From: Epiperipatus broadwayi
Lineage: Eukaryota; Onychophora; Udeonychophora; Euonychophora; Peripatidae
Assembly: GCA_028023455.1 (NCBI GenBank)
Contig: JAQFVV010001070.1
Location: 1 to 64,000 of the forward strand
DNA: 64,000 bases
Direction: 5' to 3'
Numbering within the stretch: the stretch's first letter is position 1; each line of letters opens with the position of its first letter. The notes under the pieces are model-generated. The model had not been told where the DNA came from and searched no databases. It was given only the letters and a program-made list of their open reading frames with translations. Made by a program: the position numbers and the translations under genes. Of this stretch, positions 22,001-32,351 are shown one piece after another.

Positions 22001-22600
22001 TATTATTTATTGTTATTATTATTATTGATAGTTACCATAACATTGAAAAATAGATAAGATTGATAATTATACATTGAAGATTATTATTAATATTTGTTAT
22101 TATTATAAGTTATGTATAGATGAGGGTGATAGAAAATCACTTATCATACTAGACTACAGAAAATTATACATTGATTAGAATTATTTTAAAGAATCTGAGA
22201 TTATTATAGTTATTTTATTTGAATAAAGAGATTAGGATTTATTTATTAGCATTATATTAAATTGATTATTATTTTAAATCATAAGAATGCTATGGATTTA
22301 TTATTATTTGAAATAATAAGGGGGGATAGTATTCTTATGCCATTGAAGTTGTATCCTGTGGGATATTAGCTGAATATAATTCTTTACTACTTGTACTTCA
22401 TTTCATTGTCTCATGATTTTATTAGTATTTTGTTATTTCTATTAGTTAGAGCTAGTCAAATAGTAAACAGTATCATAGGATATCTGTATTATTAATTATA
22501 TGTATTTTAGCCAAGCATAATCATTTTATCTGAGCTAGTCCTACTTTATTATTATATTTTACCAGTAGTGAGGGTACAATATATAATATAATTATTTCAT
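19055..22600. repeat. 3.4-kb diverged duplication, copy B
   Basis: Collinear, diverged copy of 14225-17585. Landmarks: GGTTGCAGTAAAT near 19067; CATTATCCTGAAAGC near 19489; TTAATTGGTAGTGAC near 20521; GTGCCAAGCAA near 21294; TGTAAATA and TGTACATA at 21682-21698; AATAAA at 21720; TTCTTATGCCATTG near 22332; GAGGGTACAATATA near 22570. Substitutions and small indels are spread throughout, so the duplication is old. The copy ends exactly where the 22.6-kb foldback repeat starts. Confidence 0.6.
21682..21725 (+). promoter_or_regulatory. Pumilio-type motifs and poly(A) signal in copy B
   Basis: TGTAAATA (21682-21689) and TGTACATA (21691-21698) are followed by AATAAA at 21720-21725. This is the counterpart of the pair at 16583-16627, with the variable base of the two sites exchanged. 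Confidence 0.35.
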
Positions 22601-22912
22601 CCAATATTAATCCAAAATACTGTAAATAAATATTTTAAATATACTTTACTCAGAAGTACTCCCAACTAACTCAGTAGTCATTGTCAACTATTTAAAATTC
22701 AAAAATAATGTTATAATATTACGTCATATGAACATTTCCCAACAATTCATCAATTTTATAAATACACCTGTGGGGAAAATGTTTATGTGATATATTATTG
22801 TAATGGTTTTGAATTTTGAATAGTTGACAACAACTACCGAGTTAGTTGGGAATACTTTGAATGAAGTATATTTAAAATATTTATTTACTGAATTTTGGAT
22901 TAATATTGCTTG
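22600..22912. repeat. Foldback repeat, ~130-bp arms
   Basis: The left arm (about 22600-22735) and right arm (about 22783-22912) are inverted copies with outer ends AATATTAATCCAAAAT and ATTTTGGATTAATATT. Inner landmarks are CCCAACTAACTC and its complement. The loop is about 45 bp. No ORF; probably a non-autonomous DNA transposon. Confidence 0.75.
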
Positions 22913-22959
22913 AAGTAATGATATTTTTTATAATAATTTTTAATACAGATATATAACAA

Positions 22960-23936
22960 ATAACAAGTTAAACTTGCTAACACTTGTATTTATGATCAAT
23001 AGATGGCATTTTACCAAAAACACCATCAAAGCGTATGTTTGTTTACATAAATGTCAGAGTAAGCATTCACTATCTCTATCATTAGTTCCACCTTCAGATC
23101 ATGATTTCAAGCTGATTTGCTATCATCAGTGAAAGACAGGAATAAGAAACTAGATCTAAACACGAACTCTGAGCGTTTATGAAACAATTTTTATTTAGCT
23201 TGCAAGCGTGAATTTTTTAGACATGTAATGTCTTCAAACTCAGCATAGCAAGCCAGATAATTATATGGGTCTGATATCAGTTCAGTATCACCACATAGTA
23301 GAAGCCTCTGCAATATATATCATTGCAAGAAAACCTCAAAGGTACATTTATGAAAAACAAAATATAAGTTAAACTTGCTAATGCTTGTACTTCACTGATG
23401 ATAGCAAATCAGCTTGAAATCATGATCTGAAGGTGGAACTAATGATAGAGATAGTTAATGCTTACTCTGATGTTTATGTAAACAAACATATGCTTTGATG
23501 GTGTTTTTGGTAAAACGCCATCTATTGATCATAAATACAAGCATTAGCAAGTTTAACTTGTTTTTTGTTTTTCATAAATGTACCTTTGAGGTTTTCTTGC
23601 AATGATATATATTGCAGAGGCTTCTACTATGTGGTGATACTGAACTGATATCAGACCCATATAGCTATCTGGTTTGCTAAGCTGAGTTTGAAGACATTAC
23701 GTGTCTAAAAAATTCACGCTTGCAAGCTAAATAAAAATTGTTTCATAAATGCTCAGAGTTAGTGTTTAGATCTAGTTTCTTATTCCTGTCCTTAACTGAT
23801 GATAGTTAATCAGCTTGAAATCATGATCTGAAGGTGGAACTAACGATAGAGATACTGGATGCTTACTCTGACATTTATGTAAACAAACATACGCTTTGAT
23901 GGTGTTTTTGGTAAAACACCATCTATTGATCATATA
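22960..23936. repeat. Compound foldback element with A-b-A'-b'-A' structure
   Basis: Segment A (about 22960-23130, from CAAGTTAAACTTGCTAA to the GCTATCATCAGTG block) occurs once forward and twice inverted (about 23390-23562 and 23800-23936). Segment b (about 23140-23380, with GATCTAAACACGAACTCTGAG and CAGATAATTATATGGGTCTG-like blocks) occurs forward and inverted (about 23565-23790). The outer A-b / b'-A' pair makes a giant hairpin whose loop is a further inverted A. No transposase ORF is present. The right end runs into (TA)n(CA)n. Confidence 0.7.
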
Positions 23937-24740
23937 TATGTACACACATATATATATAAAGTAAATGAAAAGTAGAAATAAACACCGACATAAATTTTTA
24001 TAGATAATTTTTTTACATTTTACTTGGAATAATAATGACAATGAAGGGTTGAATAATTCAATTTAAAGCAGAATTTTATTATTAATTAAAACATTTAAAA
24101 AGGTTTAAATAAATTCTAAATTTTTATTATTATTCTGATTTTGAAATTTAAAACACAAGCATATTTCTAATAATTGTAAAAATATCTAATTTGAAATTTT
24201 TTTAATTAGTTAAACTGATAAAATTTCCAAAAAGTACAATTTTAATTAAAAGTACTTTTGAAGGAATTAAAATTATTTTTAATCAAGATAGATTGAAAAT
24301 AGTTACTGTTTTTATCACCTCAAGAATAAAAAGGATTAAACAGTTTGAAAACAGTCTGAAATGTGTTTTTATCACCCCCAATCCAAGTCTATAAAGGGAT
24401 GGGATAAAAATATATTTTAGTTTGCCTTGAAATTTTTGTAAGAGCTGGCCAGAAGAATCTGGTTTTAATGTTTTGAGAAACAATGACCATATCATTTGCA
24501 ATTTCTGGATAGTAATTTTTGAAAAGAGTTGATTAATATAGTTTAATTTTAAAATTATTGAGAAGCATCTGAATAATAGCTAGCTGCAAAGTTAGTTAAC
24601 ATATTTTGTGAAGTAGTTAGCTGCAGTTGTTGGTAGCTGTAGCAGAATAGCCTGGTTATCAGATTTATACAAAGCTACCATGAGGATGTAAGAATGCAAG
24701 AAAGCAGCTAGTTCACAGGTGGAGTTTGAATTCCCACATG
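23937..24740. other. AT-rich non-coding stretch
   Basis: No gene recognised. Near 24640-24730 a GGAGTTTGAATTCCCAC block faintly resembles a Pol III B box, but the surrounding sequence does not form a tRNA-like pattern that I would call. Confidence 0.4.
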
Positions 24741-25149
24741 AAGCAGTGCATATCTACCAGTAGATATACTTGTTCATGTTGCCATGTTCAAAACTATCTC
24801 CCAGTGTAGAAAAGATTAATAATATAAACCCACATATGTTTAAAATAGGCATGTGTCCATGCAATTAAAGGGGTTAAATGGTTATAGAGAAATTTACTTT
24901 GAAATAAGATTTAGCAATCTTAAGTAAAAAAAATAATTGGTTCATTGGAAAATATTTCAGCTAAGTTTATAACTTTTATAAAATCAAAAAAAGCATTATA
25001 AACATGTTAAAATGAATATACAATGGGAAGAGTGGTTCAAAATACATTAGGCAAATTAAAATATGTGCTGTACCCCTAGAACCATCTTAAAGTAGTTGCA
25101 ATTTGTCACCTTACAGAGGAAATACATTTGTACTGAAAAATACAAGTAC

Positions 25150-25960
25150 AATGCAGAGCAAGAAAATTGAGTGGATACTTAAAGGAGTAAATGCACTTAA
25201 GAATTATCATTGAATAGCTCTCTCAAAATATGCTGGAGAAGAAAACTTAGAGATAAAAGGAGATAAAATCACATTGTTAGAATAAATTATTAATTCATTT
25301 TTATGAGACTGATGGGAACAAGTTAGACACCAGATAGCCACTGTAAGAAAGTTTATTACAGAGCTGAGGAAGACATTCTGGAGGGAAGAAAAATAAGATA
25401 AGATACTGGCACAACTAACAAGCAAAAAGGAATATTGAGAAAGAGAAGTAACATTAACTCAATTTTTCCTCAGACAATTTAGTATAATGAAGACCATGAC
25501 AAATTGCCCATGATCCAAGGCCCATATCATTACCAGCAGTAGATACAACTTACTGGGGAATTATAGAACATGATAAGTGGAAGGGAATTGAACGCACAAG
25601 AAACAATACAGTTCCTCACCCTTGATGATCTAAGAGACAGAATGGAAACCCAATCAACAGACAGAAAGAACCTGGACCAAGAGAAAAAGAAAGAATGAAA
25701 TCCACCAACAGCAGTGAAGAGGAAAAGTGATGAACCCACTGGGGCAGCAACATCTATGATAATCCAGGAGACAACCACATTCAAAAAACTCACAGGACAT
25801 CACCCAGCCATCACTGTCACTGAAGAACAAACAGCCATGGCTTTTCTCAATATGGGAAGTCATGCATCATTGACATTGACAAGAATGTGCAACCAATTAA
25901 AGAAAACCCAGGGAAACTTAAAGAGTTTCGCAATATAGCCACTGCTAATGAGCTTTGCCA
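25150..25960 (+). pseudogene. Gypsy gag / protease-proximal remnant
   Basis: Broken frames encode charged, Lys/Glu-rich peptide such as AGEENLEIKGDKITLLE and KFITELRKTFWREEK, compatible with a gag protein. Near 25714-25938 a frame ends in a hydrophobic segment around AFLNMGSHASLTLT that could be the degenerate protease region (the D-S/T-G motif is not present). No zinc knuckle is visible. Assigned mainly by position upstream of the RT. Confidence 0.4.
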
Positions 25961-26238
25961 ATGAAAAAAGAATGAAAACCAGCAACCTCCAGTTCTGATT
26001 GATCCTGAGAGTTGGAAGATGGGTAATAGAACATCCATTCCTGACATTAGATCACTTGGTACAGGAGATGATATTATGGATTGATTTTTTTGAACAAACA
26101 CTGAGCAATATTGGATTGTGAGCCAATGATATATGCCTGAGGCAAAAAGGCATTCCATTTGAAGACCCACATACACAGCTGGAGACTGAAATCATCTGTA
26201 TCCAGAAGATTGACACCATCAAAACTATCAAGAAGAAC

Positions 26239-27030
26239 ATGGAGTGGACAGAGATGCTAAGCCTGTCTGAGAAACAAACATGGAAGAAAATCCTGGCCAC
26301 CTACATGGATATCTTCTTGAGCATCCCAGCAACAATTCAAGGATATATCCATTACATCCAAGTCAAGGAAAAGACATCCTTCCAAACAAAAAGTTATCCC
26401 ATTCCATTTCAATACCACCAGGAAGTAGAGGAACAGCTGAATAAAATGCTAGAATAGGCATCATTAAAAAGGGGTTATCATTTTATAACAAACCACTGGA
26501 GGTACTAAAATAATGAGTGTGTGTGACTGTACCTGAATGCCCAAAAACTAAATATCATCACCATAACAAAAAAATATCCCACCAGCTGATGTGATTAGTG
26601 GACAAATGAAATTTTCACCACCATCATCAATCTTATCTTGAGTTACTGGTAGATAAAATTGGATGCCCAGGACTGCCAGTACACAGCTTTCAAATATAAG
26701 GGGTATTCATACCATTTCAAGAGGTTGCTGTTTGGACTGCTAAATAGTAAGGCAGAGCTGCTTAGGTGCCTGGACAGATTACTGTCTGAATGGATATAGG
26801 AGCATTTAGTATACTATATGGATGATGAGGTGATTGCCTCAAGAGACAGAGCAGAGTACATCAAACATGTATGCAAATGCCTGGAGGAATGCCTCAGTAG
26901 GAATATAATATTCAATTTGGCAAAATGCTGTTTTGCCAAAAAGAAAATCATGTTCTTGGAACACCTTGTGGATGGTCATGGCATCTAGCATCACCTGGAG
27001 AAAATAGAAGCCATCCAACAGTTCTCATGA
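26239..27030 (+). pseudogene. Gypsy reverse transcriptase (broken)
   Basis: It starts with the typical Ty3/Gypsy lead-in (HYIQVKEKTSFQTKSYPIPF, then QEVEEQLNKMLE). After several breaks it continues through an LNAQKLNIITI-like block, YKGYSYHFKRLLFGL, and the catalytic YMDD box (VYYMDDEVIAS) near 26817. It then runs to a KCCFAKKKIMFLEHLV block. At least five in-frame stops or shifts separate these pieces, so no active enzyme can be made. Confidence 0.75.
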
Positions 27031-27059
27031 CCAATGTATTGTAGACAGATATGATCATT

Positions 27060-27520
27060 CCTCAGACTGCAACTTTTATCACCAATTTTACAAGAATCTG
27101 TCCCAGGACTTGATCACCATGTTGAGCCTGTTGCCTAAAGACAACCAATGGTGATTGATGGAGAAACAAAAAAGTGTTTTCAGAAGCTAAAAAAAGGTTT
27201 CCTGGAGGAGGTAATGCTTCACCATCCAAATTTCTCCCTGCCATTTTAGTTTCAAACCAATAGCAGCAAGGAGGGGTTACACACCATCTTGTTCCAGAAA
27301 GGGTGCCAAGGTGAACATAGGGTACTATACTTTAGCAGCCATACTTTAAAGGATGCAGAAAGAAGATATATGGTTATGGTACAGGAAGCCTTGGCCATTG
27401 TATGGGTCAGCCATAAGTTTAAACAGTTTTTATGGGACACAAAGGTAATTATTTTCACTGATCACCAGTGCCTGAAATTTTTGAGCAAGTCCTACCTCAC
27501 CAATGATCATCTAGTGTGAT
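27060..27520 (+). pseudogene. Gypsy RNase H (broken)
   Basis: The frame at 27289-27519 has YFSSHTLKDAERRYMVMVQE, AIVWVSHKFKQFLWDTKVIIFTDHQ and LKFLSKSYL, the conserved pattern of the retrotransposon RNase H domain including the TDH motif. The preceding 230 bp encode the usual connection with the RT and contain stops. Confidence 0.7.
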
Positions 27521-27539
27521 GGAGCCTATTTCTACAAAA

Positions 27540-28600
27540 ATTGATTATAAAATGGAGTATTGTCCAGGGGAAAAAAACATCATAGCAGAGATCCTCAGCT
27601 GACACCCATCATCAGCATCCCCCACTGAGTGGACCTATCCAAGTGGTGTATATCACAATGGCTATGGATGAAACAATAGAGCAGGAATTAAGGAATCTGG
27701 GGTCCTTACAAAACAATGACCCCAAGTTTGGGCCAGTTACAACCACTTCAACCAAACCCATAATGGAGGGGTCAAGACCAATATAGACCCTGACCCCAGG
27801 CACAAATTAGGAAGAGGTACTTGATGGTGGAGGGAGTTGAAAGATAGTCATGCTGGTAAGCATAAGAGGGTGGTTAGTCTAACACTATCATAACCTCTAT
27901 TAACACTATGGTCCTTAGAAAATAGAGGCTTCCATATGATGCCAATTTTATTGGTAGAGGATGTACACCTCCATTCTCTATGCTGAAAAACTGCCACATA
28001 TGTACCCAAGCAACTCCATCTAACCACTCCTATGTAGGAAGGATGAGACCAATCCTACCCAATAGAACAAATGAACTCCTTGCCATTATCAACTATGGAC
28101 CACAGCTAATGTACAAACACTGGAGATTCCTGCTATTAACTTACAACTTATTTTGTAAATACAGGAGGGTGTACCCAGTATCCCATGCTGATTCTAGGAA
28201 CATGATAACCTCCTCCAGCACAAGAAATTCCATGAGGTAGGCAAGCCCCAAAACATTTTGTCTGACTATGAGACAGCTTTCACCTCACCTCTCACCAGTG
28301 GAGAGACTAGGTGAGACATCAGTGAATCCAATACCTCCTCATTTCTGTTAGGAACAAACAATCAACCACCTGTGAGAGTCATGTGGGAATTGAAAAAACT
28401 CTTCTGGACATATATGGGACACAACCACCATGAGTGGGCCAAACAGACTTCCTGGATAATACAGTATATCAATGAGGTGACTGGTTTTACACACACACAG
28501 TTACAACACTTCAGAAGACCAGATGCCAACCCATTTAGAATCGACATTCCAGTGACCCAGGAACCTGTAAACACAGAATGAGACCAAGCCCAAGCATGTG
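27540..28600 (+). pseudogene. Gypsy integrase (broken)
   Basis: LKNCHICTQA near 27982 is the CxxC half of the integrase zinc-binding domain. Downstream, LLTYNLFCKYRRVYPV near 28134 corresponds to the first part of the catalytic core, with the catalytic Asp not conserved (TYN in place of the usual D). GKPQNILSDYETAF near 28241 corresponds to the second catalytic Asp region (SDYE). The third conserved Glu was not securely placed. Multiple frame changes are present. Confidence 0.65.
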
Positions 28601-28639
28601 TGAGGTTAAAGCAAATGGCCCAAAACAGAGAGGAGAGTA

Positions 28640-28935
28640 GCACTGACAAAATACCAATTTAAAGGAGACCAGGTGTGGACCTGCATGACACAGATAAGTA
28701 GTCGGATGCAGAACCAGTACAGAAAGTTTTGTCCCTTATGTACAGGACCCTATACAATAGGAAAGGATTATGGAAGAAGTGAATTCCTGTTGGTAGGACC
28801 CAAGGATTATGGAAGAAGTGAATTCCTGTTGGAAAGACCCAAGGAAATAAAGGGTACTTTTAACACCTATGCTTTGAAACCACATAGAGACTTCAAGATC
28901 CAGAAGGAGGACCATATTAAAAAACCATGTTAAAC
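28640..28935 (+). pseudogene. Gypsy integrase C-terminal tail with 39-bp in-frame duplication
   Basis: A frame (28673-28933) ends with a GPYTI-type SH3-like segment and KGTFNTYALKPHRD, typical of the end of Ty3/Gypsy pol. A 39-bp unit is tandemly repeated at 28763-28801 and 28802-28840, giving two copies of KDYGRSEFLL in frame. Confidence 0.6.
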
Positions 28936-28982
28936 TTGTTGACAACTTAGAAATTGCCTATCAGATGATGAATTAGGAAAAC

Positions 28983-29091
28983 CTGAATACATTGTAAATA
29001 GAATATTATAGACATACTAACTAATATATATATATATAATCTGAATACATTGTAAATAGAAAATTATAGACATACTAATATATATATATAT
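28983..29091. repeat. Tandem duplication of a ~55-bp AT-rich unit
   Basis: CTGAATACATTGTAAATAGA...TATAGACATACTAA followed by (TA)n occurs at about 28982 and again at 29041, immediately left of the miniature LTR element. Confidence 0.7.
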
Positions 29092-29362
29092 TGTAATGGG
29101 CACATACGTTACATTATTTTTTTATTATTAAACATGAAAAAAATAAAAGTTCACAAATAAAACTTCTTTTTTAAGAATTTATAAAATATAAATCTCTGCT
29201 CTGTTCCACTGAACTAGTGACATTGGGCTAATGACTGGAATCAACCAATATAAAATTTTTTTTAACTTACATATCTGTCTACTATATAAATTTTCTAGGT
29301 TCAAATGCCTAGTGGTGCCCTGCAGTGTAGATACATTGTCAATTATCCCGGATCATTATAAT
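29092..29362 (+). repeat. Left LTR of miniature element
   Basis: Corresponds to the first ~110 bp and last ~190 bp of the 2.2-kb LTRs at 51015 and 54919, joined directly. The same internal deletion is present in the right LTR, so it predates this insertion. Confidence 0.65.
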
Positions 29363-30056
29363 TGGCTTTCCAACATGAGCCGATCTTTAATAAACCACGT
29401 GGGCCCTGAGTAAATTTCTTTTTTCAAAATGAAATATTTTTATCTGTTTACATAAAGTCATATACTTTAAATCTAAAAGCACTGCCAGAAAGAAATTGCA
29501 CATATATTAAACACGAGAAAGTATTAATAATTTTAAATTGTATTTTGGAAAGTCAAAAGGTTGCAATTAATATGGTTTTTTTTTGTTAAAATATATTATG
29601 CTTTAACATGTATAAGAGCACACAGCCACATAAGTTTATGATTGAAATGTGGTACCTTATGATGAGTACCTTTGGGAATTACTTCAGTGTAACCCTATGT
29701 ATGCATTTCAATCAGTCATAAATAAGTTGGTGGTATTTATAATTGTGCTGCAAATATACATGTATAAACCCATTATTTATTAAAACATATTTACCTCAAT
29801 GCAACCTTCTTAAATAAATAATTTATAAAATTTGCTTATCACGCCATGTGTAAAAATAAAATATATAAAAAAAAATAGAACTCTTGGGGGGAGGAGGTGT
29901 AAACGTGGATGGTCCTTAGGAAAACGATAGTAAACATTTCTTTTTGTATATAGTCTTTATACTAACTGAATGTTTTGTAAATTTTCGTTAATCGTGTACC
30001 GTAATTACTAACCCTAAGTAAAAAAAATTTTTTTTTTTTAAGCAAGTTTACTGATA

Positions 30057-30326
30057 TGTAACGGGCTCATACGTTACATTATTTTTTTATTATTAAACAT
30101 GAAAAAAATAAAAGTTTGCAAATAAAACTTCTTTTTTAAGAATTTATAAAATATAAATCTCTCTTCTGTTTTACTGAGCTAATGACATTAGGCTAACAAC
30201 CAGAATCAACCAATATAAATTTTTTAACTTACGTATCTGCCTACTATATAAATTTTCTAGGTTCAAATGCCTAGTGGCACCCTGTAGTGTAGATATGTTA
30301 AGTCAATTATCCCAGATCATTATAAT
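30057..30326 (+). repeat. Right LTR of miniature element
   Basis: Direct copy of 29092-29362 with scattered substitutions. It ends in (TA)n and is followed immediately by the 30335 repeat. Confidence 0.65.
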
Positions 30327-30334
30327 ATATATAT

Positions 30335-31786
30335 TGTAATGTTCACACATTTTGGTAGATTCTAGTAGGCCTTGTTTTACTCACCATAAATTTAGTGAAA
30401 GTTAATCAAGCTATGAATATAGAAAATATAAATATTTTGTTCATAATTTTATAAAACATGGTTATATTTCTTGATTAACTGGCCTACCAATTATTTCAAT
30501 TTATGCTGCCAGCAAATCAGCTTTTTATTTATTTTTATAAGGGCACCAGGATTCATGTAAGAATGTGCTGAAATTCATTGCATCACACATGACATGGTAA
30601 ATTAAAAAGAAAATAAGTTAAATGGATGGAATTATGATTTCCTGTAACTTTATTTTTTTAGAGAATATTATTCCCAGTGCTTAATCAACAAAATTTGGCA
30701 AAGGTAAATTATACACTCAAATCCTAATAAACTAACCTTGAAAGTACTAGGCCTAGATTAATTTAAATTAACTATTTTTGTTACTACTGACAGCTTCGTC
30801 TTCAGCATGTTAAAGCACTTATATATACTATTAATAAATTTAATAACTATTATTAATAATGCACAATGAATAGTTGATATTAGAAATAAATATTTGTATT
30901 CTAACAAATTAAAATATTAAAAACACAAATTACTAAAAAGTTTAAAGAATTCACACATGCTAATCCAGACATGAATCAATCAATTAAAATAGTTTCACCA
31001 TTAAAGTTTATTTCCAAGTTTCTTCTAGAAAATTTTTTAAATAAAAGTCTCTAACAGGATTATATTATAAGCTTAATTTAGTCACAATCGGGATATGAAT
31101 AATCTTACCAGTAAGTTTTTTAGTATGCATTTTGAAGAGCTCATTGAAGTTAACTAGTTTCACTCTGTCAACATTTTTGTAGGTTCTTGGCTTGTCCTAA
31201 TGGCTAGACTCAATGGTTTTTTCTGAGTAACCTATATGATGAAAGGTATCTATAAACACATTGGTTCCACTTTGCAAGATGATCCACATCAGCATATGAG
31301 TAATGGTAGTTTCACATATGACTAGCCCAGGATAGGATATTTTCTCTATCCTGGATCTAATGGAAGCTGCTAGTTAAGGAAAAGACAAAGACCCAGTTTT
31401 AAGTTTTTCTCATCTTTTATAGTCACAATCAATTTTTAGACTTTTCTGCACATCTATTTTTTTCCTTTTATCAGCATACAAGAAAATAATATTGTACACT
31501 CTTTCTTAAATTTAAGTTACAGAGTTTTTTTTTTTCAGAATAATTCTGGCATCGTTAATAAGCTAAAAAGTTTATTTAAATTGTAATCTTTCTACTTTTG
31601 AAATTCTTTTAATTTATCTGGATTAATATTCTGCATGTGTGTTATTATTTTCAATCTTAACTCTTATTTTTAATTATGTAAAAAAATATGAGTGAAAAAT
31701 TTAACTGTCATTGTACGTTTTTTAAAAAAAAATTACACAAACTTATCAATATTATTGGACCATCTATTTTTAGACAAAATAATATC
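30335..31786 (+). repeat. 1.4-kb direct repeat, copy 1
   Basis: Collinear with 32352-33770. It begins TGTAATGTTCACACATTTTGGTAG and ends near a TCTATTTTTAGA block. Landmarks: AATTGGCCTACCAATTATTT-like block, TTCCCAGTGCTTAATCAAC, GTTTCACTCTGTCAACATTTTTGTAG, CTATCCTGGAT. It contains about 80 bp (near 30740-30820) missing from copy 2. No coding frame. It could be one LTR of a pair or a tandem duplication. Confidence 0.65.
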
Positions 31787-32351
31787 ATCCATCCCCACAA
31801 ACAAGAATAAAATATGAATTTGAAATTTTATTCTTAATAAGGTTAAAAGTATAACTTCTTTTTGTATTAGCAGTATTAGCATACTGATATATTTTTGTAG
31901 ACTCATTCACAAGTGACGTGTGGCTTTAAAGCTCACTTTGAGGTCTAACATATGACTTGCACATTCATCTGTGTCCTTTATGATCAATGTAAAACTAACA
32001 ATAAGAAGCCAAAATCTAACCACATACAAGCATTGCTCATTCTTTTCAGACTTATTGGATCATGGTGCTTGGTCTGCCATCCCATTTCTTGGGAACCTGC
32101 TGTTATAAGACTCATTACATTTAAGGATGGACTTATGTCATATATTGCATATATAAAGATTCAGTGCTATGCTTTTTCCCCTCTTTAGTATCTGCCTACC
32201 CAGTCAACACTGCGAATTAAAATCTACATCAGCTGCAATTTGTATTTTTCTTTCTGTAATTCATATTAAAAATATTTTTACTTTTGTATAATCAGGGTTT
32301 AAAGTTGTATCTCAGGTAGTGTGTTGTTTCAAAGCCTCATGTTAAGAAGCC
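31787..32351. other. Unique spacer between the 1.4-kb direct repeats
   Basis: A 78-codon plus frame at 31952-32188 shows no recognisable domain. The spacer has no obvious primer-binding site next to copy 1, which weakens an LTR reading of the repeats. Confidence 0.4.

Larger units (their letters stand above)
24745..28940 (+). mobile_element. Decayed Ty3/Gypsy LTR retrotransposon (internal region)
   Basis: The order gag-like region, protease-like region, reverse transcriptase, RNase H, integrase and integrase C-terminal tail is that of Ty3/Gypsy elements. Every domain is interrupted by stops or shifts. The first ~560 bp (24745-25308) recur at 33912-34446. No convincing LTR pair, primer-binding site or target duplication was identified around the pol region. 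It is a non-functional fossil. Confidence 0.75.
29092..30326 (+). mobile_element. Miniature (TRIM-like) LTR retrotransposon
   Basis: Two direct terminal repeats of about 270 bp (29092-29362 and 30057-30326) both start TGTAA(T/C)GGGC and end in a CATTATAAT block. They flank a 694-bp interior without coding capacity. Directly after the left repeat is TGGCTTTCCAACATGAGCC (29363-29381), a worn version of the primer-binding-site-like TAGCACCCAACGTGGGGCC in the related element at 51 kb. A G-rich run (about 29886-29897) lies ~165 bp before the right repeat. Both flanks are (AT)n. The interior matches 54210-54918 closely, so the two elements are one family. It must rely on proteins encoded elsewhere. 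Confidence 0.7.

Noticed and set aside
24640-24735. SINE head with B-box-like GAGTTTGAATTCCC
   Set aside because: No A box, tail, second copy or target duplication could be found.
25530-26300. Several overlapping minus-strand ORFs of 70-110 codons
   Set aside because: They lie opposite the Gypsy gag/pol remnant and have Ser/Phe-rich low-information content. Antisense shadows.
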